Below, piece after piece: positions 62,001 through 64,000 of a stretch of DNA of 64,000 bases; within the stretch, counting starts at the first letter, position 1, and each line of letters begins with the position of its first letter. The DNA is from Engraulis encrasicolus (lineage: Eukaryota; Chordata; Actinopteri; Clupeiformes; Engraulidae), in assembly GCF_034702125.1 (NCBI RefSeq), contig NC_085869.1, forward strand, positions 14,997,544-15,061,543, given 5' to 3'. The notes under the pieces were generated by a model. It saw nothing but the letters and a program-made list of their open reading frames with translations, had not been told where the DNA came from and did no database searches. The position numbers and the translations under genes are program-made.

Positions 62001-64000
62001 TGACTGTGGCCACAAGTCTGATCGGGCATCCAGCTCTGATAGTCAGGCCCTTCTTCAGATCAGCATCCAAGTCAATCTCGGGAGTTTCTGTGAGCGGATA
62101 TTAAAAAAGTGTTTAAAACATTTTAATACATTTTGGACCATCTACTGTAAATAACAAGAAATAGATTAAAAAAACGTACCAAGAATTTCCTTGGGGACAA
62201 CCGCTCCCTCAAGATTGGTAGCTGGACCCAAACCAATCTGGTTCTGGCAGGAGACACGGAATTCATATTGAAGCCTGGCATCCAGGCTCGACACTGTGAA
62301 TTCAGTCACAATCAACTGGGCAGCAACATTGCACCTCCTCCAGCCTTCATCCTTCTTGGCACCCCTCACTCTCGTTTCAACTACATAGCCAATAATGGGT
62401 GCTCCACCATCATCAGTGGGCTTGGACCATCCAAGTGAAATGGATGATTGTGTGCTGTCTGTCACCTTCAAGTTACCAACAGGGCCAGGGGGACCTGCAA
62501 AGAACAAAAACATCATTTCAGTGTAATGTACGCTTTACAGATAATGTACGTTAATGTATGCATTACAGATAAGAAGCTAGAGCTCATGACTGATATACAT
62601 ACCAAGAGCATCCCTTGCAACAAGAGATCTGGATGGTTTGCTTGCATTGCCAACTCCAATTTCATTTATGGCCTTGACTCTGAACTGGTACTCGTGGAGG
62701 GGCAACAGGTTGCCAGCAGTCACTGACAATGCAGTTGTATCTTTTGCAACTGGTACCCATCGCACGGTATGTTGTTCCCTCCTCTCCAGGATGTATCCCG
62801 TGATTGGTTTGCCGCCATCATCCTTTGGAGCGCACCACGTAACTGTCATCTCATTCTTCGTTATTTTGCTCACCTCTGGTGCATCTGGTGCGCCAGGCCT
62901 GTTGAACTGTGTCCTTGCAATAATGGGATCAGTTGCAACTGCAGGACCTGCTCCCATTTTGTTTTCTGCACGCACTCTGAAAATGTACTCACTTCCTTCA
63001 TTGAGACGAGTGACTTTAGCAGAGTTGGTGATAACAGCGGATGAATAGACAGACCAAACGGTCCTCTGTGTATCACACTTCTCAACAATGTAATTGTAAA
63101 TCTCACAACCACCGTCATCCTCTGGAACATCCCAAGTCAATGTGCATCTATCCACAGAAATTCCAGACACCTTGAGGTCTCTGACCTCGCCAGGCTTGTC
63201 AAGAACATTCAATACTGCAGTGGCACTTGCAGAGCCACCCGAATTAGTAGCAGTGATGACAAACTTTCCAGTGTCAGTACGTCTTGAGTTTGTAAGAAGG
63301 AAATTGGAGAAGTTAGCTCCGCCTTCAATTTGAATCCTGGGGCTCCTGTGCAAATCAATAGTGGAGTCCTCCTTGGTCCACCTGCTGTCAGGGGCTGGCG
63401 TTCCCTTGACTTCAGCCTCAATAGCAATAGAGTCACCGGCTTTAACACTGAGGGCACCATCGACCTTCAGCTTCACGCTTGGTTCAACAATAATTTCTTT
63501 GATGAGTGTTTCTGGAGTATACACCCAGTCACTCTCACCTGCCTCGTTCTTAGTTTGAACTCTGAATTCATATATGATATTTTCAACGCACCTATCAGCC
63601 ATGAAGAATGTGTCCTTGATGGCACCTCTGTGCGCTCTGTCCCAAGCATCTGAATCTTTGGGCTTCTTTTCCACATGGTATCCAAGGTTTTTGCTGCCAC
63701 CATCATTATCTGGCTTCTTCCATTTGAGGAACGCAAATGTTTTACCAACTTCTGCAACCTGCAGGTTTTCTGGTGGACCTGGCCTGTCAACAGGATCTTT
63801 GGCAAGGACTGGATTTTTAGTCTCAGTTGGTGGTCCAGCACCGATCTTATTTACAGCTCTGACTCTGAAGAAGTACTCGCAGCCTTCTGTGAGAGGAGCC
63901 TTCATAAGACGTTTTGTGCAGTCATTTGAGACCAAGCCCCAGTTTCTCTGGGAAGGCTGGCGAGACTCAATTATGTAATGTGTGATTTCAGTGCCTCCAT
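7677..64000 (-). CDS. ttn: titin, 3' part of gene (A-band C-zone, kinase, M-band)
   Basis: Giant sarcomeric ruler protein spanning Z-disc to M-band. This window holds the thick-filament part and the M-band part, about 160 Ig/FN3 domains plus a kinase in 57 coding exons, joined almost always in phase 1. Recognised by super-repeats of FN3 (…DGGS.I..Y.VE…YEFRV.A.N..G) and Ig-I-set domains, a titin-type kinase with HFDIRPE and GHFD motifs, KSP repeats, and M-band Igs in conserved order. The A-band part binds myosin and MyBP-C; the M-band part binds myomesin and obscurin in mammals. The 5' end is beyond 64000. The reading frame ends at TAA 7677-7679, before M10. Teleosts carry duplicated titins (ttn.1, ttn.2); I cannot tell which copy this is. 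Confidence 0.97.
8012..8507 (-). other. ttn: intron between M9 and is7 exons
   Basis: About 496 bp. It has loose GAGTTGATGAGT-type repetition near 8255-8330 but no coding signal. Confidence 0.6.
8508..8661 (-). CDS. ttn: ttn exon: second half of M9 Ig
   Basis: 154 bp ([20 protein letters not shown]…[18 protein letters not shown]…SLNVL). Donor CTCG|GTAAGT, phase 1. Confidence 0.94.
8783..9300 (-). CDS. ttn: ttn exon: short is6 linker, M8 Ig, first half of M9
   Basis: 518 bp. A charged linker ([20 protein letters not shown]…), M8 ([32 protein letters not shown]…YRYGVSG), and the start of M9 ([21 protein letters not shown]…IEWLKDNVL). Closely matches mammalian M8-M9, but the linker is clearly shorter than in human. 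Confidence 0.94.
9429..9585 (-). CDS. ttn: ttn exon: second half of M7 Ig
   Basis: 157 bp, no start codon inside. [20 protein letters not shown], then [15 protein letters not shown] and SCTVTI. Acceptor TTCCAG, donor CAAG|GTACTA. Completes the Ig begun at the end of the M-band exon. Confidence 0.9.
9688..14777 (-). CDS. ttn: ttn M-band exon: Ig-FN3-kinase-M1-M2-M3-M4-M5-KSP-M7(first half)
   Basis: 5,090 bp in one frame. In order: Ig (~14777-14490), FN3 (~14489-14190), kinase (~14094-13325) with its C-terminal regulatory tail (VVSAARV…GGAIRGQRG) to ~13170, M1 (~13150-12850), M2 (~12765-12490), M3 (~12455-12187; two residues shorter than human at [12 protein letters not shown]), a long charged linker is2 (~12180-10815) with conserved motifs [14 protein letters not shown] and [10 protein letters not shown]4 (~10795-10520), is3 (~10515-10285), M5 (~10280-10015), a KSP linker (~9990-9800), and the first half of M7. 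The M6 Ig expected between KSP and M7 is absent. The domain order otherwise equals the first M-line exon of mammalian titin. Anchors titin in the M-band and hosts the mechanosensing pseudokinase. Confidence 0.97.
9800..9995 (-). other. ttn: KSP phosphorylation-repeat linker
   Basis: Six KSP motifs (RMKSP, RVKSP, AKSP, RMKSP, IKSP, RVKSP) plus SPRSPRSP. In mammals the titin KSP repeats are phosphorylated by Cdc2/ERK-type kinases in developing muscle. The human linker has fewer copies. It runs straight into M7 here. Confidence 0.9.
13325..14094 (-). other. ttn: titin kinase domain, with further catalytic-site decay
   Basis: Starts [14 protein letters not shown] and ends ALEHPWM. It keeps the Gly-rich loop, the ATP-anchoring Lys (FMAKFIKV) and the alpha-C Glu (VKKEMAALN). 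The catalytic loop is HFDIRPET (Thr codon 13711-13713; human HFDIRPEN, canonical HRDLKPEN), so the metal-binding Asn is lost. The EFG (DFG) motif is EIG (Ile codon 13663-13665). The P+1 segment is TTAEYAAPE where human has TAPEYYAPE. Human titin kinase is already a weak or pseudokinase that acts as a stretch-sensing scaffold (Nbr1/SQSTM1/MuRF2); this one looks catalytically dead. Confidence 0.95.
14875..15468 (-). CDS. ttn: ttn exon: FN3-Ig (Ig equivalent to human A168)
   Basis: 594 bp: FN3 ([20 protein letters not shown]) and Ig ([29 protein letters not shown]). By position the Ig is the first of the Ig-Ig-FN3 unit (A168-A170) that binds MuRF ubiquitin ligases in mammals. Confidence 0.93.
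15569..15874 (-). CDS. ttn: ttn exon: FN3 near the M-band edge
   Basis: 306 bp, FN3 ([30 protein letters not shown]…[13 protein letters not shown]). Confidence 0.93.
15989..16564 (-). CDS. ttn: ttn exon: tandem Ig-Ig at A-band/M-band edge
   Basis: 576 bp: two Igs ([53 protein letters not shown]). The Ig-Ig pair after the last C-zone repeat is the conserved titin layout just before the kinase region. Confidence 0.95.
16668..16967 (-). CDS. ttn: ttn exon: FN3, repeat 11 position 11 (end of C-zone)
   Basis: 300 bp without an internal start codon. FN3 [32 protein letters not shown] and [12 protein letters not shown]. Acceptor TTCTTTAG, donor GTAAGT. Confidence 0.92.
17051..17364. mobile_element. 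MITE-like inverted-repeat element in titin intron
   Basis: About 314 bp. The first ~55 bases (AGCCTGGTTCTCACTGACGG…) are an imperfect reverse complement of the last ~55 (…CCGTCTGTGACAACCAGGCT). No coding capacity. It is flanked by TAG on the left and CTAG on the right, so a short target duplication is possible but unproven. It accounts for most of the 424-bp intron. Confidence 0.8.
17392..17691 (-). CDS. ttn: ttn exon: FN3, repeat 11 position 10
   Basis: 300 bp, FN3 ([28 protein letters not shown]…[13 protein letters not shown]). One residue shorter in the DDGG turn. Confidence 0.93.
17797..18381 (-). CDS. ttn: ttn exon: Ig-FN3, repeat 11 positions 8-9
   Basis: 585 bp: Ig ([31 protein letters not shown]) and FN3 ([29 protein letters not shown]). 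Confidence 0.94.
18533..18835 (-). CDS. ttn: ttn exon: FN3, repeat 11 position 7
   Basis: 303 bp, FN3 ([29 protein letters not shown]…[13 protein letters not shown]). EGG replaces DGG. Confidence 0.93.
18941..19243 (-). CDS. ttn: ttn exon: FN3, repeat 11 position 6
   Basis: 303 bp, FN3 ([29 protein letters not shown]…[13 protein letters not shown]). Confidence 0.93.
19333..19632 (-). CDS. ttn: ttn exon: FN3, repeat 11 position 5
   Basis: 300 bp, FN3 ([29 protein letters not shown]). Donor CAA|GTAAGA. Confidence 0.93.
19749..20036 (-). CDS. ttn: ttn exon: Ig, repeat 11 position 4
   Basis: 288 bp, Ig ([30 protein letters not shown]…[12 protein letters not shown]). Confidence 0.93.
20170..20763 (-). 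CDS. ttn: ttn exon: FN3-FN3, repeat 11 positions 2-3
   Basis: 594 bp: FN3 ([20 protein letters not shown]) and FN3 ([20 protein letters not shown]…[13 protein letters not shown]). Confidence 0.94.
20921..21202 (-). CDS. ttn: ttn exon: Ig, C-zone repeat 11 position 1
   Basis: 282 bp, Ig ([33 protein letters not shown]…[12 protein letters not shown]). Confidence 0.93.
21401..21712 (-). CDS. ttn: ttn exon: FN3, repeat 10 position 11
   Basis: 312 bp, FN3 ([21 protein letters not shown]). It has a short acidic loop ([11 protein letters not shown]), a possible unexpanded form of the insertions seen elsewhere. Confidence 0.93.
21818..22123 (-). CDS. ttn: ttn exon: FN3, repeat 10 position 10
   Basis: 306 bp, FN3 ([29 protein letters not shown]…[13 protein letters not shown]). 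Confidence 0.93.
22240..22536 (-). CDS. ttn: ttn exon: FN3, repeat 10 position 9
   Basis: 297 bp, FN3 ([29 protein letters not shown]…[13 protein letters not shown]). Confidence 0.93.
22644..22934 (-). CDS. ttn: ttn exon: Ig, repeat 10 position 8
   Basis: 291 bp, Ig ([31 protein letters not shown]…[12 protein letters not shown]). Confidence 0.93.
23035..23340 (-). CDS. ttn: ttn exon: FN3, repeat 10 position 7
   Basis: 306 bp, FN3 ([26 protein letters not shown]). The WSTPLYDGG motif reads with Leu/Met variation; [15 protein letters not shown] is slightly long at the F-G loop. Confidence 0.92.
23439..23741 (-). CDS. ttn: ttn exon: FN3, C-zone repeat 10 position 6
   Basis: 303 bp, FN3 ([29 protein letters not shown]…[13 protein letters not shown]). 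Confidence 0.93.
23846..25981 (-). CDS. ttn: ttn exon: seven domains, repeat 9 position 10 to repeat 10 position 5
   Basis: 2,136 bp: FN3 ([11 protein letters not shown]), FN3 with poly-Glu insertion ([21 protein letters not shown], then ~25 extra residues before EGWTRV), Ig ([19 protein letters not shown]), FN3, FN3, Ig ([20 protein letters not shown]), FN3 ([20 protein letters not shown]). Single frame, no lesions. Confidence 0.95.
25470..25499. repeat. ttn: coding (TTC/GAA)n microsatellite
   Basis: Ten TTC-type triplets on the + strand, Glu codons in the position-11 FN3 loop of repeat 9. Confidence 0.92.
26102..26401 (-). CDS. ttn: ttn exon: FN3, repeat 9 position 9
   Basis: 300 bp, FN3 ([29 protein letters not shown]). 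DGC in place of DGG. Confidence 0.93.
26601..26885 (-). CDS. ttn: ttn exon: Ig, repeat 9 position 8
   Basis: 285 bp, Ig ([30 protein letters not shown]). Strand F has [10 protein letters not shown]. Confidence 0.93.
26991..27284 (-). CDS. ttn: ttn exon: FN3, repeat 9 position 7
   Basis: 294 bp, FN3 ([20 protein letters not shown]…[12 protein letters not shown]). Confidence 0.93.
27428..29194 (-). CDS. ttn: ttn exon: Ig-Fn-Fn-Ig-Fn-Fn, C-zone repeat 9 positions 1-6
   Basis: 1,767 bp, six domains: Ig ([19 protein letters not shown]), FN3 ([11 protein letters not shown]), FN3 ([11 protein letters not shown]), Ig ([19 protein letters not shown]), FN3 ([11 protein letters not shown]), FN3 ([11 protein letters not shown]). 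A second, smaller fusion of domain exons like the giant one. Confidence 0.95.
29357..29743 (-). CDS. ttn: ttn exon: FN3 with poly-Glu insertion, repeat 8 position 11
   Basis: 387 bp. The FN3 frame ([21 protein letters not shown] … [14 protein letters not shown]) is interrupted by ~27 extra, mostly Glu residues before EYEWTV. At DNA level a nearly pure (TTC)n run at 29530-29579. Confidence 0.93.
29530..29579. repeat. ttn: coding (TTC/GAA)n microsatellite
   Basis: Runs of TTC on the + strand, read as Glu (GAA) codons of titin on the minus strand, with one CTC interruption. Confidence 0.92.
29829..30131 (-). CDS. ttn: ttn exon: FN3, repeat 8 position 10
   Basis: 303 bp, FN3 ([29 protein letters not shown]…[13 protein letters not shown]). 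Confidence 0.93.
30216..30515 (-). CDS. ttn: ttn exon: FN3, repeat 8 position 9
   Basis: 300 bp with no internal start codon. FN3 [20 protein letters not shown], then [18 protein letters not shown] and [12 protein letters not shown]. Acceptor TTTAACAG, donor GTAAGA. Confidence 0.93.
30574..32011. mobile_element. non-autonomous inverted-repeat DNA element in titin intron
   Basis: Bounded by ACCCAGGTGAAAAA (30574-30587) and its exact reverse complement (31998-32011). The ~1.4-kb interior has no open frame but many copies of AAGTGCACTT / AAGTGTACTT palindromic words. It accounts for the longest titin intron in the window (30516-32295). I do not recognise the family and could not define a target-site duplication. 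Confidence 0.75.
32296..32583 (-). CDS. ttn: ttn exon: Ig, repeat 8 position 8
   Basis: 288 bp, Ig ([32 protein letters not shown]). Strand E/F reads NTGTYEI. Confidence 0.93.
32738..33034 (-). CDS. ttn: ttn exon: FN3, repeat 8 position 7
   Basis: 297 bp, FN3 ([29 protein letters not shown]…[12 protein letters not shown]). Confidence 0.93.
33169..33471 (-). CDS. ttn: ttn exon: FN3, repeat 8 position 6
   Basis: 303 bp, FN3 ([29 protein letters not shown]…[12 protein letters not shown]). Confidence 0.93.
33636..34223 (-). CDS. ttn: ttn exon: Ig-FN3, C-zone repeat 8 positions 4-5
   Basis: 588 bp. Ig ([24 protein letters not shown]) in which the core strand-C Trp is replaced by Met (KVTMARNN, codon 34108-34110); then FN3 ([19 protein letters not shown]…[12 protein letters not shown]). 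Confidence 0.94.
34358..52057 (-). CDS. ttn: ttn giant A-band exon, 17,700 bp, 59 Ig/FN3 domains
   Basis: One uninterrupted frame of 5,900 residues between a GATAACAG acceptor (52057) and a GTAAGT donor (34357). It holds the last FN3 of C-zone repeat 2, five complete 11-domain repeats (3-7), and the first Ig-Fn-Fn of repeat 8, about 100 residues per domain. Position-1 Igs start near 51.75, 48.5, 45.15, 41.8, 38.45 and 35.2 kb. It corresponds to the giant ~17.1-kb A-band exon of mammalian titin, here a little longer. Three position-11 FN3s (near 45.3-45.4, 41.96-42.07 and 38.63-38.73 kb) carry acidic loop insertions. The region sets the ~43-nm myosin/MyBP-C repeat in the thick filament. No stops or frameshifts over 17.7 kb, so this part is under strong selection. 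Confidence 0.98.
38634..38735 (-). other. ttn: acidic repeat insertion in FN3 (repeat 6 position 11)
   Basis: Tandem [12 protein letters not shown] hexapeptides, two copies each, followed by a Glu-rich run ending EEEEEVW. At DNA level an 18-bp minisatellite. Confidence 0.9.
41965..42080 (-). other. ttn: acidic repeat insertion in FN3 (repeat 5 position 11)
   Basis: About 40 residues with tandem EPEAEAK units between GYIVEICKA and EEEW. At DNA level it is a GCTTCAGCCTCGGGTTCA-type minisatellite of about 24 bp. Confidence 0.9.
45310..45435 (-). other. ttn: acidic insertion in FN3 (C-zone repeat 4 position 11)
   Basis: Between GYIVEACEV and the conserved Trp of strand C' there are ~40 extra residues rich in Glu, Pro, Val and Lys ([18 protein letters not shown]…). 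Confidence 0.88.
52188..52493 (-). CDS. ttn: ttn exon: FN3, repeat 2 position 10
   Basis: 306 bp, FN3 ([29 protein letters not shown]). Confidence 0.93.
52612..53199 (-). CDS. ttn: ttn exon: Ig-FN3, repeat 2 positions 8-9
   Basis: 588 bp: Ig ([23 protein letters not shown]…[10 protein letters not shown]) and FN3 ([19 protein letters not shown]…[13 protein letters not shown]). Confidence 0.94.
53358..53654 (-). CDS. ttn: ttn exon: FN3, repeat 2 position 7
   Basis: 297 bp, FN3 ([20 protein letters not shown]…[14 protein letters not shown]), the DPPG start being typical of position 7. Confidence 0.93.
53749..53946 (-). CDS. ttn: ttn exon: remaining two thirds of the same FN3
   Basis: 198 bp, acceptor ATCTTAG. 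It resumes [18 protein letters not shown] and ends [12 protein letters not shown]…LDPIG. Together with the previous exon this gives 303 bp, a normal FN3. Confidence 0.9.
54050..54154 (-). CDS. ttn: ttn exon: first third of an FN3, repeat 2 position 6
   Basis: Only 105 bp ([18 protein letters not shown]…[10 protein letters not shown]). The FN3 is interrupted by a 103-bp intron after the GGSPITG turn. The TGG replaces the usual DGG. Confidence 0.88.
54248..54838 (-). CDS. ttn: ttn exon: Ig-FN3, repeat 2 positions 4-5
   Basis: 591 bp coding for an Ig ([20 protein letters not shown]…VKWVKGEDE) and an FN3 ([18 protein letters not shown]…[12 protein letters not shown]) without an intron between them. 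Confidence 0.94.
54938..55225 (-). CDS. ttn: ttn exon: FN3, repeat 2 position 3
   Basis: 288 bp, FN3 ([21 protein letters not shown]…[13 protein letters not shown]). Slightly short C' loop. Confidence 0.92.
55355..55645 (-). CDS. ttn: ttn exon: FN3, repeat 2 position 2
   Basis: 291 bp, FN3 ([20 protein letters not shown]…[15 protein letters not shown]). Confidence 0.93.
55743..56030 (-). CDS. ttn: ttn exon: Ig, C-zone repeat 2 position 1
   Basis: 288 bp, Ig ([33 protein letters not shown]). The DAEL…RAG start is the signature of position-1 Igs. Confidence 0.93.
56132..56437 (-). CDS. ttn: ttn exon: FN3, repeat 1 position 11
   Basis: 306 bp, FN3 ([29 protein letters not shown]). No acidic expansion here, unlike several other position-11 domains. 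Confidence 0.93.
56534..56836 (-). CDS. ttn: ttn exon: FN3, repeat 1 position 10
   Basis: 303 bp, FN3 ([20 protein letters not shown]). The second Gly of the near-invariant DGG motif is Arg here. Confidence 0.93.
56936..57238 (-). CDS. ttn: ttn exon: FN3, repeat 1 position 9
   Basis: 303 bp, FN3 ([23 protein letters not shown]…[13 protein letters not shown]). Confidence 0.93.
57239..58338 (-). other. ttn: 1.1-kb intron, possibly with an inserted element
   Basis: Non-coding. It contains imperfect inverted copies near 57367-57400 and 58185-58232 sharing TCC.TCAAAAACTT and GGCACACGTTTT blocks, which may bound a DNA element. No frame of interest. Confidence 0.4.
58339..58626 (-). CDS. ttn: ttn exon: Ig, repeat 1 position 8
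   Basis: 288 bp, Ig ([20 protein letters not shown]…[10 protein letters not shown]). The usual DSG before strand F reads LQTGVYAI. Confidence 0.92.
58716..59015 (-). CDS. ttn: ttn exon: FN3, repeat 1 position 7
   Basis: 300 bp, FN3 ([19 protein letters not shown]…[13 protein letters not shown]). The final strand is less canonical than its paralogues. Confidence 0.92.
59108..59410 (-). CDS. ttn: ttn exon: FN3, repeat 1 position 6
   Basis: 303 bp, FN3 with [20 protein letters not shown], the [12 protein letters not shown] signature typical of position 6, and [13 protein letters not shown]. Confidence 0.93.
59481..59880. mobile_element. short inverted-repeat element (CCTCCGCCAAGG family) in titin intron
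   Basis: Begins TGCCTCCGCCAAGGAGGTTATG and ends with TCCTTGGCGGAGGTCTGTGC near 59841-59860, an inverted match of CCTCCGCCAAGGA. The interior has GTCTGTCTGTTTG repetition and AACTCAAAAA, GATCCGGAACCAGG blocks that I know as a widespread dispersed repeat in fish and other aquatic animals. No coding capacity. Confidence 0.75.
59899..60198 (-). CDS. ttn: ttn exon: FN3, repeat 1 position 5
   Basis: 300 bp, FN3 with [20 protein letters not shown] and [12 protein letters not shown]. Confidence 0.93.
60362..60637 (-). CDS. ttn: ttn exon: Ig, C-zone repeat 1 position 4
   Basis: 276 bp, Ig ([20 protein letters not shown]…YKWRRGEE…[13 protein letters not shown]). Confidence 0.93.
60734..61228 (-). CDS. 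ttn: ttn exon: FN3 with ~65-residue acidic Pro/Ala/Glu insertion, repeat 1 position 3
   Basis: 495 bp against the usual ~300. The FN3 framework ([19 protein letters not shown] … [13 protein letters not shown]) is split after strand C by a low-complexity stretch that starts [14 protein letters not shown] and ends in an EEEEEDED run before the next conserved Trp. The insertion resembles PEVK-type disordered sequence and should loop out without breaking the fold. Confidence 0.92.
61378..61683 (-). CDS. ttn: ttn exon: FN3, C-zone repeat 1 position 2
   Basis: 306 bp, one FN3 ([15 protein letters not shown]…[12 protein letters not shown]). Phase 1 at both ends. Confidence 0.93.
61803..62087 (-). 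CDS. ttn: ttn exon: Ig, C-zone repeat 1 position 1
   Basis: 285 bp, one I-set Ig ([18 protein letters not shown]…TVLWRR). This starts the first 11-domain super-repeat by my count. Confidence 0.93.
62180..62494 (-). CDS. ttn: ttn exon: FN3, last domain of D-zone
   Basis: 315 bp, one FN3 ([14 protein letters not shown]…). The C-C' loop is slightly long ([12 protein letters not shown]). Acceptor TTTGCAG, donor GTACGT. Confidence 0.93.
62603..64000 (-). CDS. ttn: ttn exon: end of D-zone (Fn-Fn-Ig-Fn-Fn), 5' cut by window
   Basis: Continues past 64000 in frame. It encodes the C-terminal part of one FN3 (…[11 protein letters not shown]), one full FN3, an Ig ([15 protein letters not shown]…) and two FN3s. 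With the next exon this matches positions 2-7 of a 7-domain D-zone repeat. Donor GTATGT. Confidence 0.93.

Noticed and set aside
1..64000. CRISPR arrays, operons, tRNA or rRNA genes
   Set aside because: None seen. This is animal nuclear DNA dominated by one intron-rich gene, and the regular repeats are protein-domain repeats.

Overview
This is a vertebrate nuclear window, almost certainly from a teleost fish. It shows intron-split genes with GT-AG splice sites, short introns, a decayed fish-type Tc1/mariner element with long inverted repeats, and several small non-autonomous DNA elements inside introns. About 57 kb is the 3' half of one titin gene (ttn) on the minus strand; its 5' part lies beyond position 64000. 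Just downstream, on the same strand, part of a collagen gene made of very short Gly-X-Y exons fills about 1.8-4.1 kb, and a broken Tc1-like transposon fills 1-1.5 kb.

Titin, read from high to low coordinates. Positions 64000-62180 hold the end of the D-zone (domains 2-7 of the last 7-domain repeat). Positions 62087-16668 hold what I count as a complete thick-filament C-zone: exactly eleven 11-domain super-repeats (Ig-Fn-Fn-Ig-Fn-Fn-Fn-Ig-Fn-Fn-Fn). The core of this is one uninterrupted 17,700-bp exon (34358-52057) with 59 Ig/FN3 domains. Positions 16564-14185 hold the A-band/M-band edge (Ig-Ig-Fn-Fn-Ig-Ig-Fn). A 5,090-bp exon (9688-14777) carries the titin kinase, M1-M5 and the KSP linker. 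Small exons then encode M7, M8, M9 and the Ser/Met-rich is7 linker. I count 58 titin exons; nearly all start and end in phase 1, as expected for a modular Ig/FN3 gene.

The most interesting part is the C terminus. The last Ig domain, M10 (obscurin/obsl1-binding in mammals), survives only as a frameshifted remnant (6993-7276), and the reading frame already ends at a TAA inside the preceding is7 exon (7677-7679). M6 is absent. The kinase has lost further catalytic-site residues (HFDIRPE-T instead of -N, EIG instead of EFG, one P+1-loop Tyr to Ala). Together these suggest a titin copy with full A-band ruler function but relaxed selection on M-band signalling, perhaps one of the duplicated teleost titins. 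Recurrent acidic (Glu-rich) insertions sit in one FN3 loop, mostly at super-repeat position 11.

Intergenic and intronic DNA: titin's 3' UTR and poly(A) signal lie near 5.9-7.1 kb. A possible 5' exon of the collagen gene lies near 5.2-5.3 kb. Inverted-repeat elements lie at 17.05-17.36, 30.57-32.01 and 59.48-59.88 kb, and possibly at 57.4-58.2 kb.
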